From: Pectobacterium brasiliense
GTDB lineage: Bacteria > Pseudomonadota > Gammaproteobacteria > Enterobacterales > Enterobacteriaceae
Assembly (NCBI RefSeq): GCF_013449685.1
Contig: NZ_JACDSF010000067.1
Coordinates: 1-44,225 of the forward strand
Length of the DNA stretch: 44,225 nucleotides
Direction of reading: 5' to 3'
The notes under the pieces are model-generated. The model worked only from the letters and a program-made list of their open reading frames with translations, made no database searches and had not been told where the DNA came from. A program made the position numbers and the translations under genes. How positions within the stretch are numbered: the first letter of the stretch is position 1; the number at the start of each line of letters is the position of its first letter. Shown here in pieces: positions 18,444-27,492 of this stretch.

Positions 18444-19643
18444 TTACATCCCCATCGGTGGGCCAGGATGCGTAGACGCGACATCGCCGGACGATGGGCT
18501 GACAACGACCTGTTCCCCCACGCTGAGCCCCGAACGAATCTGGGTGCGCACGTTATCGTTGAGGCCAAGCGTCACCAGACGCGATTCAACCTTCTTGTTC
18601 GCATTCACGACCTGCACGTACCACATGCCGTCACGCGAGGTTAACGCCGTCGCGGGAACGACAATGGCGTTTTTCACTGAAGACAGCAGAATATACACCT
18701 GCGCCGTCATGGAAATGCGCAAGACGCCATCAGGGTTTTTCACATCGAACAGGCCGTTGTAATAGATTGCGGTACTGGATGATGAACTGGAACTGCTGCT
18801 TGAACTGGATGATGTTGTGGTCGAGTCCGTGTTGATGGAGTCTGGCGCTGGTTCAATTGAGCTCAGCGTGGCTTCGTAACGGTTATTCGGCTCGCCCAGA
18901 ATACTGAACCACACGGGCATGCCGGTTTTCACCTTGACGACATCGGCCTCTGAGATTTTCACCTTGATGGTCATGGTGTCCAGATTGGCGACTTTGGCGA
19001 TGGTCGGTGTCGTCTGAATCGCGTTGACCGTTTGCCCCGCTTCAACCGGAATGGCCACCACGGTACCGTCCATCGGTGAACGAATTTGGGTGTATCCCAG
19101 ATTAACCTTGGCGGTGTTGACGGTAATCTGTGCCTGAATGATTTGGGCATCCAGCGCGTCGATATTGGCTCTGGTAGCATCCAGCGTCGCTTTTGCGCTG
19201 TCGTAGTCGGCCTGTGCCCCAACCCCACGTTTCATCAACATTTGCTGACGCTGCCAGCTTAATTCGTTATTACGCAATTCCGCCAGTTTGGCCGCTCGCT
19301 GTGCCTGAATGTTTTTTAACGCGGCCTCACCGTTTTTTAGCGTGTCCTGCTGAGTGAGGTCATCAATCTCGGCGATCAATTGCCCCTTTTTCACCTTATC
19401 ACCCAGTTCGACGTGCAGCGCTTTGATTTGCCCCGAGGCTTGTGCACCGACGCTGACCTGCTTCTGTGCCTCAATTTTACCGTCAGCGAGCACGGTCTGT
19501 TCGAGATCCGCAATCTCGGCGGCGGTGGTAAGCGCATTGGGCGTTGGCGATGGCTTGTTGAAAAACAGATGAAGAACTACAGCAGCAGCGATAAGGCCAA
19601 GCGCGATCGTCGTACGGCGTCGTGTAAAAAATCGTGATTGCAT
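18444..19643 (-). CDS. macA: MacA periplasmic adaptor subunit
   Basis: A 399-residue membrane-fusion protein: one N-terminal membrane anchor (about residues 10-28), lipoyl half-motifs (VSVGAQASGQIKALHVELGD), an alpha-helical hairpin (about residues 95-175) and beta-barrel domains. It links MacB to TolC. An unusual run of 13-14 serines preceded by threonines (about residues 277-293, ending in TAIYYNG) lies in a loop where E. coli MacA has a short non-repetitive segment. Longer than the 371-residue E. coli protein partly because of this. Confidence 0.92.
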   Translation of the reverse strand: MQSRFFTRRRTTIALGLIAAAVVLHLFFNKPSPTPNALTTAAEIADLEQTVLADGKIEAQKQVSVGAQASGQIKALHVELGDKVKKGQLIAEIDDLTQQDTLKNGEAALKNIQAQRAAKLAELRNNELSWQRQQMLMKRGVGAQADYDSAKATLDATRANIDALDAQIIQAQITVNTAKVNLGYTQIRSPMDGTVVAIPVEAGQTVNAIQTTPTIAKVANLDTMTIKVKISEADVVKVKTGMPVWFSILGEPNNRYEATLSSIEPAPDSINTDSTTTSSSSSSSSSSSSSTAIYYNGLFDVKNPDGVLRISMTAQVYILLSSVKNAIVVPATALTSRDGMWYVQVVNANKKVESRLVTLGLNDNVRTQIRSGLSVGEQVVVSPSSGDVASTHPGPPMGM

Positions 19644-19674
19644 CAGGGGGAGTCGTCCTTAATGGATGCATCTG

Positions 19675-19800
19675 TACCCGTCATACTTCAAGTTGCATGT
19701 GCGTTGGCTGCGCTTAGTCACCCGAATCACTTACCTGAGTAAGCTCATCGGGATTCCCTCGCTTGCCGCCTGCCTGAAACTCGAATTATTTAGGGTATCA
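19675..19800. repeat. Palindromic intergenic repeat, copy A
   Basis: A roughly 125-base element running from TACCCGTCATACTTCAAGTT to CTCGAATTATTTAGGGTATC; its ends are inverted repeats of each other (ACTTCAAGTTGC against GCCTGAAACTCGAAT, GGGTAT against TACCC). It matches a family of mobile palindromic elements I recall from Yersinia, Serratia and Pectobacterium intergenic regions. Confidence 0.7.
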
Positions 19801-19934
19801 ACGGGAATAAATAACGCAGGTGAGTAATTTACCCCGAGTCCGTAAAGGTAGCGGTAATCTTTGCTGAAAGAAATGGTAAGGATTAAGTAAATCTGGCTGC
19901 GAATATTCACGCCAGGCCTGAGAATACAGCATCT

Positions 19935-19998
19935 ATACCCATCATACTTCAAGCTGCTTGTGCGTTTCCTTCCCGCAACTCGAATACGTTGGGTATAC
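19935..19998. repeat. Palindromic intergenic repeat, copy B (short form)
   Basis: Starts TATACCCATCATACTTCAAG and ends GCAACTCGAATACGTTGGGTATA, the same termini as copy A, but the centre is reduced to about 25 bases. It lies just before the response-regulator gene and could affect its leader RNA. Confidence 0.7.
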
Positions 19999-20018
19999 CC
20001 GATTAATGAGGACAGGAT

Positions 20019-20699
20019 ATGAATATTTTACTGGTCGATGACGACGTAGAGCTGGGCGATATGCTCTGTGAGTATCTGAATGCGGAAGGGTTTTCAACCT
20101 CGCGGGTGCTGACGGGCAAAGAGGGCGTCGATGGCGCGATATCGGGGGATTACACCGCGATGATTCTGGATGTCATGCTGCCCGATATGAGCGGGATTGA
20201 CGTGCTGCGCGAGATCAGAAAAACCCAGCAGTTGCCTGTCATTATGCTGACGGCAAGAGGCGACAACATCGACAGAGTTATCGGTCTGGAAATGGGCGCG
20301 GATGACTATATGCCTAAACCTTGTTACCCGCGTGAGCTGGTGGCAAGACTGCGGGCGGTACTACGTCGCTATGACGATCAGCCGAGCACAAAGCGCGACG
20401 AGAGCCTGGCCGCCAGCGGCGATCTGGTGTTGAACCCTGCCACGCGTATCAGCGAATGGCGTGGGAAGCCGTTTGATCTGACGGCGTCTGAGTTTAATTT
20501 ACTGGAGCTGCTGTTGCGTTCCCCGGAGCGGGTGGTGTCAAAGGATGAGCTGTCCGAAAAATGCCTGGGGCGTCGCCGTGAAGCGTATGACCGCAGCGTG
20601 GACGTGCACATCAGCAATATTCGTCAAAAGCTCGGTACCTTGCCGAGCAACACCATGACGATTGAAACCGTGCGCAGCGTGGGATACCGGATTCGCTGA
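20019..20699 (+). CDS. OmpR/CpxR-family response regulator
   Basis: A 226-residue two-component regulator. Receiver domain at residues 1-115 with acidic pocket DDD (7-9), phospho-acceptor Asp51 (ILDVMLPDMSG) and Lys101 in PKP; winged-helix DNA-binding domain at about 130-226 ending in SVGYRIR. Closest in feel to CpxR, but it lacks the CpxP/CpxRA context, so it is probably a paralogue. It overlaps the kinase gene by 1 base. The divergent macAB operon is a likely target (inference from position). Confidence 0.88.
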   Translation: MNILLVDDDVELGDMLCEYLNAEGFSTSRVLTGKEGVDGAISGDYTAMILDVMLPDMSGIDVLREIRKTQQLPVIMLTARGDNIDRVIGLEMGADDYMPKPCYPRELVARLRAVLRRYDDQPSTKRDESLAASGDLVLNPATRISEWRGKPFDLTASEFNLLELLLRSPERVVSKDELSEKCLGRRREAYDRSVDVHISNIRQKLGTLPSNTMTIETVRSVGYRIR

Positions 20700-22066
20700 T
20701 GATGATTCGTGGACGACTTTTCTGGAAGATACTGCTCGGGTTCTGGCTGACGTTCCTCGTCATGTCTCAACTGCTGTGGCTGGCTTTTTCTTTTAACGGC
20801 GAGCGACATAAGCCGTTGGAAGAAATCGTGGTGTCGCGCATTGCGACGATGCAAACGGAGATGGTGGCGGCGGCGCTGCAACATGGCGGCTTGGGTGAAC
20901 TGAATGATGTGATGTCGCTACTGCCTCAGCAAGAGCAGCAATACATTTCCGTCACGGAATCGCCGCTGCCGCTGTCCGATCAGGAGTTGGTTTCCGCCCC
21001 GCAGAACGCGTTGCTCGATGAGGCTTTTGCGCCGGATAAACGTGGCATGCCGCGTGCCACGCCTATAATCAAGCAGGTCAGCGGCCCTGCCGGAAAGTGG
21101 TATCAGATTCGCTATGACGCCGAGCTGCTGCGCAGCGAATTTCGCCCCCCTCGGCCAGTCGAATTTCTCAATGTGCCGGTGCCGTTTATCATCATTGCGG
21201 GGCTTGGTGGCCTGTTGTTCAGCTCGGTGCTGGCATGGAGCCTGGCTCGTCCGCTAAGTCAGATTCGTGCGGGGTTTGATCAGGTTGCGCAGGGTGATCT
21301 GAACGTGCGTCTGCTGCCGGTGATGCATAAACGTCATGATGAAATCAGCGATGTCGCGCGTGATTTCGATTCGATGGTTGAACGACTGGACAGTCTGGCT
21401 AGCGCGCGTGAACAGTTGCTGCATGATGTTTCGCATGAGCTGCGTTCCCCGCTGGCGCGTTTGCAGCTCGCTATCGGGTTGATAAGACAGAATCCTGACA
21501 ATATAGAGAGTTCCTTGCAGCGTATTGAGCGTGAAGCTTTGCTGATGGATAAGATGATTGGCGAGCTGCTGACGCTATCGCGCACGGAGCATTCTGGTAT
21601 TGAGGAAGCCTATTTCGATTTGCTGGGGCTGGTGACGGCCGTGGTCAACGATGCGCGCTACGAAGCGCAGGTCACTGGTGTTGAAATCCTGCTGTCGGCC
21701 GATGAGGACGAAGATTACACGGTTAAAGGCAATGCGGAACTGATGCGCAGGGCGGTCGATAATGTGATGCGCAACGCGCTACGTTTTTCTGCTCCCACGC
21801 AGCAGGTTTCTGTGTCGCTCATTGGCAATGAACATGAGTGGACGATTCAGGTCGCCGATCAGGGGCCTGGCGTGGAGAAAAGTAAACTCTCCAGCATCTT
21901 CGATCCTTTCATTCGGGTTGATTCGCCGCTGTCTGGCAAAGGCTATGGGCTGGGGCTGGCAATTACCCGTAAAGTCGTACTGGCGCACGGCGGGCATATT
22001 GAGGCGGAGAATGGTGAACAGTGCGGTTTAGTGATTCGTCTGTGCGTACCGCGCTGGAAAGCCTGA
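20699..22066 (+). CDS. CpxA-like sensor histidine kinase
   Basis: A 455-residue membrane kinase. Two membrane segments (about residues 10-30 and 160-182) enclose a periplasmic sensor of about 130 residues; HAMP linker (about 183-235); phospho-acceptor His in LLHDVSHELRSPLARLQ (about residue 246); N box NVMRNALRFS; G boxes ADQGPGV and GKGYGLGLAI. Partner of the regulator encoded immediately upstream. The signal is unknown; envelope stress or antimicrobial compounds would fit the neighbouring efflux genes. Confidence 0.88.
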   Translation: MMIRGRLFWKILLGFWLTFLVMSQLLWLAFSFNGERHKPLEEIVVSRIATMQTEMVAAALQHGGLGELNDVMSLLPQQEQQYISVTESPLPLSDQELVSAPQNALLDEAFAPDKRGMPRATPIIKQVSGPAGKWYQIRYDAELLRSEFRPPRPVEFLNVPVPFIIIAGLGGLLFSSVLAWSLARPLSQIRAGFDQVAQGDLNVRLLPVMHKRHDEISDVARDFDSMVERLDSLASAREQLLHDVSHELRSPLARLQLAIGLIRQNPDNIESSLQRIEREALLMDKMIGELLTLSRTEHSGIEEAYFDLLGLVTAVVNDARYEAQVTGVEILLSADEDEDYTVKGNAELMRRAVDNVMRNALRFSAPTQQVSVSLIGNEHEWTIQVADQGPGVEKSKLSSIFDPFIRVDSPLSGKGYGLGLAITRKVVLAHGGHIEAENGEQCGLVIRLCVPRWKA

Positions 22067-22071
22067 AACGA

Positions 22072-22096
22072 AAACGGCACCATCCGGGTGCCGTTT
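22072..22096 (-). terminator. Terminator of the pts operon (downstream of crr)
   Basis: A 10-bp stem AAACGGCACC (22072-22081) with GGTGCCGTTT (22087-22096). Read on the minus strand it is followed by TTCGTTTC, a U-rich tail suiting crr, whose stop lies 36 bases earlier. It may also stop the convergent kinase transcript. Confidence 0.75.
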
Positions 22097-22131
22097 CGTG
22101 CAAACGTAGTAAACCATCCGTAGAAGGCGGC

Positions 22132-22641
22132 TTACTTTTTGATACGGATAACCGGCGTTTCACCGACAACAACCGTACCACTCAGTTTGGTCAATTCCTT
22201 GATTTCATCCATGTTGGAAATAACCACTGGTGTCAGAGTAGACTTCGCTTTTTCTTCCAGCAGAGCCAGGTCAAACTCGATAACGAGATCGCCTTTCTTC
22301 ACGCGCTGGCCTTCTTCAGCGATGCGCTTGAAGCCTTCGCCTTTCAATTCAACGGTATCAATACCAAAGTGCACAAACAGCTCAATGCCGCTGTCAGACT
22401 CGATGGAAAACGCATGGTTGGTTTCAAAAATTTTACCGATGGTGCCGTCTACCGGTGCGACAATCTTGTTGCCAGTTGGCTTGATGGCAATGCCGTCACC
22501 GACGATTTTCTCTGCAAATACGACATCAGGAACGTCTTCAATATTGACGATTTCACCGGACAGCGGGGCAATGATTTCGATGCTGCCAGTGTCTTTTTTG
22601 TCGTCAGAAACCAGAGACTTCAATTTATCGAACAAACCCAT
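22132..22641 (-). CDS. crr: Glucose-specific PTS enzyme IIA (EIIA-Glc)
   Basis: A 169-residue soluble phosphocarrier. Phospho-accepting His in [10 protein letters not shown] (about residue 91) and the partner His in NHAFSI (about 76). It passes phosphate from HPr to glucose permease, and its phosphorylation state controls adenylate cyclase and inducer exclusion. It is separated from ptsI by 148 bases that hold a palindromic repeat, more than in E. coli. Confidence 0.97.
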   Translation of the reverse strand: MGLFDKLKSLVSDDKKDTGSIEIIAPLSGEIVNIEDVPDVVFAEKIVGDGIAIKPTGNKIVAPVDGTIGKIFETNHAFSIESDSGIELFVHFGIDTVELKGEGFKRIAEEGQRVKKGDLVIEFDLALLEEKAKSTLTPVVISNMDEIKELTKLSGTVVVGETPVIRIKK

Positions 22642-22667
22642 GATTCTCTCCTAAGCATTAATATTGG

Positions 22668-22786
22668 GCCAGCATATACCCTAATCTTTCAAGTTGGTGT
22701 GGCATTGGTTTTCTTCGCTACCCCGACTGCGAATTTATCGCCTGTCGGGGTGCTGATTGCCACCTTGAAACCTATTAGGTAAAGCA
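22668..22786. repeat. Degenerate palindromic repeat between ptsI and crr
   Basis: Outer arms TACCCTAATCTTTCAAG and the near-complementary CTTGAAACCTATTAGGTA, with an inner CCCCGAC/GTCGGGG pair, bound a structured stretch. The arms resemble the TACCC...TTCAAG ends of copies A and B. Lying in the ptsI-crr gap, it would be transcribed as a hairpin and could set the ratio of crr to ptsHI mRNA. Confidence 0.5.
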
Positions 22787-22789
22787 GAA

Positions 22790-24517
22790 TCAGCAGAGCG
22801 TTTTTTCTTTAATAAAGCGGCTCACCAGATTGCTTAACTCTTGTGCTGTCGGTTGAGCGAGTGCTTGTTCCGCCAGCGCCTTCGCATCTTCGTAATTCGC
22901 ATTACGGATGATTTTCTTGATGCTCGGGATAGAGATCGCACTCATGCTGAATTCGTCCAGCCCCATTCCCAATAACAGTAGTGTAGCACGTTCGTCACCG
23001 GCGAGCTCACCACACATCCCTGTCCACTTGCCTTCGGCATGAGACGCGTCAATAACCTGTTTGATCAGGGTCAGGACAGCAGGGGACATCGGGTTATAGA
23101 GATGAGAAATCAGCTCATTACCGCGATCAACTGCCAGAGTATACTGGGTTAAGTCATTTGTCCCAATACTAAAGAAGTCGACTTCTTTGGCTAAATGTGG
23201 CGCGATAGCGGCGGCGGCAGGTGTTTCAACCATCACGCCGACTTCAATGCTTTCGTCGAAGGCTTTACCTTCTTCTCTCAGCTGTGCTTTCAGCATCTCC
23301 AGTTCGGCTTTCAGCTCACGCACTTCTTCCACGGAAATAATCATCGGGAACATGATACGCAGCTTGCCAAATTTTGATGCGCGCAGGATGGCACGCAACT
23401 GGGCATGCAGGATTTCTTTACGATCCAGACAGATACGGATAGCGCGCCAGCCAAGGAACGGGTTCTCTTCCTTTGGCAGGTTCATGTATGGCAGATCTTT
23501 GTCGCCACCGATATCCATGGTACGGACGATAACGGCCTGAGCACCAACGGCTTCGGCAACCGCCTTATACGCCTGGAACTGCTCTTCTTCGGTAGGTAGC
23601 GAGTCACGATCCATGAACAGGAATTCGGTACGATACAGGCCGACACCTTCTGCGCCGTTACGCTCAGCACCCGCGACATCACGCACGGTACCGATGTTGG
23701 CACAGACTTCAACCTGATGACCGTCCAGCGTGATGGCTGGCAGATCTTTCAGCTTAGCCAGCTCATACTTTTCAGCGTGATATTGCTGCTGAACGGCTTT
23801 TAATTCTTCGATTTTTTCTGCGGTCGGATTCTGATAGATCTGGTTGTTTACGGCATCCAGAATCAGATAGTCGCCGTTTTTAACCTGCTGGGTCACGTTG
23901 GTCGTGCCAACGATCGCAGGCAGTTCCAGCGAACGAGCCATAATGGACGTGTGGGACGTGCGGCCACCGAGGTCGGTGATGAAGCCCAGCACTTTGTCCA
24001 GATTAAGTTGCGCGGTTTCTGACGGTGTCAGGTCCGTTGCAACCAGAATGACTTCATCCTGAATATCGCCCAGATCGACGATGGGCATATTGAGAATGTT
24101 TCTGAGCAAACGCTTCCCGATATCACGCATGTCTGCGGCGCGTTCTTTCAGATATTCATCATCAAGTTCTTCCAGTGCTTTAGCCTGGTTTTCGATGACG
24201 GAAAATGCAGCTGCGTCGGCGGAAGCATGCTCATCTTTAATCAGGGCTATGATTTCCTGCTCGAACTCTTCATCTTCCAGCAACATGATGTGGCCTTCGA
24301 AGATGGCTTCTTTCTCTGCGCCCAGCGTCTCGCCTGCTTTCTTCTTGATAGCTTCCAACTGTACGGATGCTTTGGAACGGCCAGTCAGAAAACGTTCAAT
24401 TTCCTGCTCCACCTGATCTGCAGAGATTTTTTTCCGGTTGATGAGAATTTCATCTTCTTTCAGTAACAGTGCCTTACCAAAAGCAATACCCGGTGATACT
24501 AATATGCCTGAAATCAT
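22790..24517 (-). CDS. ptsI: PTS enzyme I
   Basis: A 575-residue phosphoenolpyruvate-protein phosphotransferase, the E. coli length. Phospho-acceptor His in [12 protein letters not shown] (about residue 189), PEP-binding [13 protein letters not shown], and the C-terminal catalytic Cys in GMCGELAGD (about 502). It starts the PTS relay by phosphorylating HPr. It lies 45 bases after ptsH. Confidence 0.98.
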   Translation of the reverse strand: MISGILVSPGIAFGKALLLKEDEILINRKKISADQVEQEIERFLTGRSKASVQLEAIKKKAGETLGAEKEAIFEGHIMLLEDEEFEQEIIALIKDEHASADAAAFSVIENQAKALEELDDEYLKERAADMRDIGKRLLRNILNMPIVDLGDIQDEVILVATDLTPSETAQLNLDKVLGFITDLGGRTSHTSIMARSLELPAIVGTTNVTQQVKNGDYLILDAVNNQIYQNPTAEKIEELKAVQQQYHAEKYELAKLKDLPAITLDGHQVEVCANIGTVRDVAGAERNGAEGVGLYRTEFLFMDRDSLPTEEEQFQAYKAVAEAVGAQAVIVRTMDIGGDKDLPYMNLPKEENPFLGWRAIRICLDRKEILHAQLRAILRASKFGKLRIMFPMIISVEEVRELKAELEMLKAQLREEGKAFDESIEVGVMVETPAAAAIAPHLAKEVDFFSIGTNDLTQYTLAVDRGNELISHLYNPMSPAVLTLIKQVIDASHAEGKWTGMCGELAGDERATLLLLGMGLDEFSMSAISIPSIKKIIRNANYEDAKALAEQALAQPTAQELSNLVSRFIKEKTLC

Positions 24518-24562
24518 AACCCTACCTTACTCGATTCTGGTGTTCACTAAAAAACTCGTCGT

Positions 24563-24820
24563 TTACTCGAGCTCAGCCATCAGCTTAACCAGGTGTTCAA
24601 CCGCTTTTTGTTCGTCTTCGCCTTCCGCAGCGATAGTAACCACAGTTCCTTGTGTTAAGCCGAGTGTTTGTAATTTGAACAGGCTCTTAGCGCTAGCGCT
24701 CTTGCCGTTAGACGTCACTGTGATTTCAGAGGTGAAGCCTTTAGCTTCTTTGACGAACTGAGCAGCAGGACGGGTGTGCAGGCCATTCGGTGCGGTGATA
24801 GTCACTTCTTGCTGGAACAT
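24563..24820 (-). CDS. ptsH: Phosphocarrier protein HPr
   Basis: An 85-residue PTS carrier. Phosphorylated His15 in [11 protein letters not shown] and conserved Ser46 in [13 protein letters not shown]. It takes phosphate from enzyme I and hands it to sugar-specific EIIA proteins. GGGGA lies 8 bases before the ATG, as in E. coli. Confidence 0.98.
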   Translation of the reverse strand: MFQQEVTITAPNGLHTRPAAQFVKEAKGFTSEITVTSNGKSASAKSLFKLQTLGLTQGTVVTIAAEGEDEQKAVEHLVKLMAELE

Positions 24821-24860
24821 GCTTTTTCCCCAACTTATGGATTAGATTAATGTTGTGGAA

Positions 24861-24890
24861 CTAAAGTTTAGTTGATTCACTGAACTTTAG
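24861..24890 (-). promoter_or_regulatory. Inverted repeat in the ptsH leader
   Basis: CTAAAGTT (24861-24868) and AACTTTAG (24883-24890) form a perfect 8-bp inverted repeat about 40 bases before ptsH. E. coli ptsH has a similar AAACTTTAGTTCCACAAC leader, so this is probably a conserved 5'-UTR element. Confidence 0.45.
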
Positions 24891-25206
24891 CCTGTTTGGT
24901 TAGCTCCTGATTTATGTTACAGGGGCAGGCCACGATGCGACAAGAAAACCGTCAAACGTATTTCCTGAATAAAATACCATCAAATACCGCAGATTCCGTC
25001 ACCCATTATCTTAACCTCAGTCGCAAAACGGCGATGTGGGCTATCGTGCGCAGGAAAAAAGCGGTCATGCGCAGGAAAAACATAATGTGATGAGGCGTGG
25101 TACTTGCCGGATATTAATTTCACGCATCAAAATAATTGTTCGGTTAAATACTAAACCTGATGTAGAAAAGCAATCCATATGTGGTGGAAAGTTTGAACTG
25201 TGCCAC

Positions 25207-25234
25207 AAAAAAGCACCTAAATAGGTGCTTTTTT
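25207..25234 (-). terminator. Bidirectional-type terminator downstream of cysK
   Basis: AAAAAAGCACCTA and TAGGTGCTTTTTT form a strong stem with a 2-base loop, giving a U run on either strand. On the minus strand it lies 40 bases after the cysK stop. Confidence 0.92.
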
Positions 25235-25273
25235 AACACATTGGTCACTTGTTGTTCGAGTGTGACCGAGGGG

Positions 25274-26242
25274 CTATTGTTGCAGTTCCTGCTCGGTAAA
25301 CAGGTCGGCAAAGAGTGCTGTGCTGAGGTAGCGTTCGCCGGAAGAAGGCAGAATAACGACGATAGTTTTATCTTCAAATTCTTTTTCTTTGAGCAAGTTC
25401 AGCGCGGCAGCAACGGCTGCACCGGAAGAAATACCCGCCAGAATGCCTTCTTCTTCCATCAAACGGCGCGCGGTGCCGATCGCTTCTTCGTTCGTCACTT
25501 TCTCTACACGGTCAATCAGTTTCAGGTCCAGGTTACCTGGAATGAAACCCGCGCCGATGCCCTGAATCTTGTGCGGGCCTGGCTTTAGTTCTTCGCCTGC
25601 TAGCGCCTGAGTGATCACCGGTGAATCGGTAGGTTCAACCGCCACGCTGATGATGGCCTTGCCTTTGGTGTTCTTGATGTAGCGGCTGACACCCGTCAGC
25701 GTACCGCCTGTACCAACGCCAGAGATAAAGACATCAACCTGACCATCGGTATCTTCCCAAATTTCAGGGCCGGTGGTTTTCTCGTGAATTTCTGGGTTAG
25801 CGGGGTTGCTGAACTGCTGTAGCAGCAGATAACGCTGCGGATCGCTGGCTACAATCTCTTCGGCTTTGGCGATGGCACCTTTCATGCCTTTCGCGCCTTC
25901 GGTCAGCACCAGATTAGCCCCCAGCGCTTTCAGCAGCTTGCGGCGCTCGATGCTCATGGTTTCCGGCATGGTGAGCGTGAGTTTGTAACCGCGAGCGGCG
26001 GCGACATAGGCCAGGGCAATCCCTGTGTTTCCGCTGGTAGGTTCAACCAACTCAATGCCTGGTTTTAGAACGCCACGCTTTTCTGCATCCCAAATCAGGT
26101 TGGAGCCGATACGGCATTTTACGCTGAAGCTGGGGTTGCGGGATTCCACTTTAGCCAGAATGCGTCCGTTGCCGATACGGTTCAGGCGAACCAGCGGCGT
26201 ATGGCCGATTGTGAAAGAATTGTCTTCGTAGATCTTGCTCAT
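25274..26242 (-). CDS. cysK: Cysteine synthase A (O-acetylserine sulfhydrylase A)
   Basis: A 322-residue PLP enzyme making cysteine from O-acetylserine and sulfide. PLP lysine in [11 protein letters not shown] (about residue 42), phosphate loop [10 protein letters not shown], and the CysK-specific [10 protein letters not shown]. It is adjacent to cysZ as in E. coli. Confidence 0.97.
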   Translation of the reverse strand: MSKIYEDNSFTIGHTPLVRLNRIGNGRILAKVESRNPSFSVKCRIGSNLIWDAEKRGVLKPGIELVEPTSGNTGIALAYVAAARGYKLTLTMPETMSIERRKLLKALGANLVLTEGAKGMKGAIAKAEEIVASDPQRYLLLQQFSNPANPEIHEKTTGPEIWEDTDGQVDVFISGVGTGGTLTGVSRYIKNTKGKAIISVAVEPTDSPVITQALAGEELKPGPHKIQGIGAGFIPGNLDLKLIDRVEKVTNEEAIGTARRLMEEEGILAGISSGAAVAAALNLLKEKEFEDKTIVVILPSSGERYLSTALFADLFTEQELQQ

Positions 26243-26404
26243 AGCCTGTCCTTATAACTGTATGAAATTTTTGCGAACGTAGAGAGAATACCCGTTCACA
26301 CTTTTCAGTGAAGTAAAGAATTGCTATATCGTTATGTTCTTAAGAAATATCTTTTCATTACAATAGAAAACACTGGCCGTTATCAGCCAGAGCTTGCTGT
26401 CTTG

Positions 26405-27289
26405 TTATGGCGATTTTTTCGGCAGGGTTGCTGACAGATCGCGATAACGATCCACCCACAGCTGCGTTGCACCACATACCGCGACGGGCATGATGACCAG
26501 ATTCAAAAAAGGCACTAGCGTAAACAGGCTGACCAACGCGCCAAACTGCATATTGGCGACTTTATGGCGACGTAATGCCTGACGCATCGTGGTAAATCCC
26601 ACTTTGTGGTTATCAAAAGGATAATCGCAATATTGAATCGCCAGCATCCACGCGCTGAACAGGAACCACAGTACCGGAGCGACAGTTTGCCCAATGCCGG
26701 GAATGAAATAGAGAAGCAATAGCACAATGGCGCGTGGCAGGTAATACCCCAGCTTTTGGACTTCACGCTTCATGATGCGTGGGACGTCTTTAGCAATGCC
26801 GAGTATGCCGCTGTCCGGCAACGTTTGGCCGGTGAGTTTTGCTTCTAACTGCTCGGCTAACAAGCCGTTAAACGGTGCGGCGATAAAACTGGTGATTGTG
26901 CTAAATAGGTAGCTGAATATCAGCAAAATGGAGAGCACGGCAAGTGGCCAAATGAGGTAGCTGAGCCATTGCAGCCAGCTCGGAATGTGGCTCATGATCT
27001 GCGGAATCCAGTCATTCAACTGGGTAAAAAGCCACCAGAAAGCCCCACCCATCAGTGCGATGTTCATCAGTAAGGGCAGAATAACGAAACGTCGGATGCC
27101 TGGCAGTGAGAGCAGGCGCCATCCAGCTAGAAAATAGTGTATGCCGCCGCGAACCTGGCCTGTGGTATTACCGTAAGACGATTTTTCAGAAGATGATGGT
27201 TTTTCTGAAGACGATGGTTTTTCTGAAGACAATGGTTTTTCTGAAGACAATGGTTTTTCTGAAGACATAGTGCCTATAGACTCAGTCAT
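26405..27289 (-). CDS. cysZ: Sulfate transporter CysZ with repetitive N-terminal extension
   Basis: A 294-residue inner-membrane sulfate permease; E. coli CysZ has 253. The core from about residue 48 matches the family closely ([59 protein letters not shown]). Before it lies a hydrophilic extension of five SSEKP[L/S]-type six-residue repeats (about residues 9-38) encoded by an 18-base tandem repeat. The start at 27289 is assumed; an internal start cannot be excluded because no ATG lies between the repeat and the core. Confidence 0.93.
   Translation of the reverse strand: MTESIGTMSSEKPLSSEKPLSSEKPSSSEKPSSSEKSSYGNTTGQVRGGIHYFLAGWRLLSLPGIRRFVILPLLMNIALMGGAFWWLFTQLNDWIPQIMSHIPSWLQWLSYLIWPLAVLSILLIFSYLFSTITSFIAAPFNGLLAEQLEAKLTGQTLPDSGILGIAKDVPRIMKREVQKLGYYLPRAIVLLLLYFIPGIGQTVAPVLWFLFSAWMLAIQYCDYPFDNHKVGFTTMRQALRRHKVANMQFGALVSLFTLVPFLNLVIMPVAVCGATQLWVDRYRDLSATLPKKSP
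27180..27268 (-). repeat. 18-base tandem repeat in the cysZ 5' end
   Basis: Five consecutive copies of an 18-base unit (plus-strand form TTTTTCTGAAGACAATGG with few changes), each coding SSEKP plus Leu or Ser. Because the unit is a multiple of three, copy-number changes keep the frame. Confidence 0.9.
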
Positions 27290-27492
27290 TTGTTTGTTGA
27301 GACATCATATCGGGATGATCTTATGCTGACCAGCCCGCATTTGGATGAAAAAACAGCAAAAAAGTGCGTTGTATCTATCTTTATTGTCATAAAGTACCGT
27401 GCAGGCTTGCACTTGTGTACTCAGGCAAATAGAGTTAGTAGTATAGGTATTTGCCGTAGTGGCAATGTTTTTTTGGAACAATTGGGATAGCA

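Larger units (their letters stand above)
19644..20018. other. Divergent intergenic region between macA and the response regulator
   Basis: Holds two copies of a palindromic repeat (19675-19800 and 19935-19998) separated by about 130 bases of unassigned sequence. It must contain promoters for both macAB and the two-component genes, but I could not assign them. Confidence 0.5.
24821..25273. other. Intergenic region between ptsH and cysK
   Basis: Contains the ptsH leader repeat (24861-24890), two direct copies of TGCGCAGGAAAAA at 25047-25059 and 25068-25080 (21-base period), and the cysK terminator (25207-25234). The ptsH promoter with CRP control is expected here, but I could not place a full CRP site. 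No ORF looks real. Confidence 0.5.

Noticed and set aside
22021-22782. Long plus-strand ORF opposite crr
   Set aside because: Exact antisense of a conserved gene with no recognisable domain; a shadow of crr codon bias.
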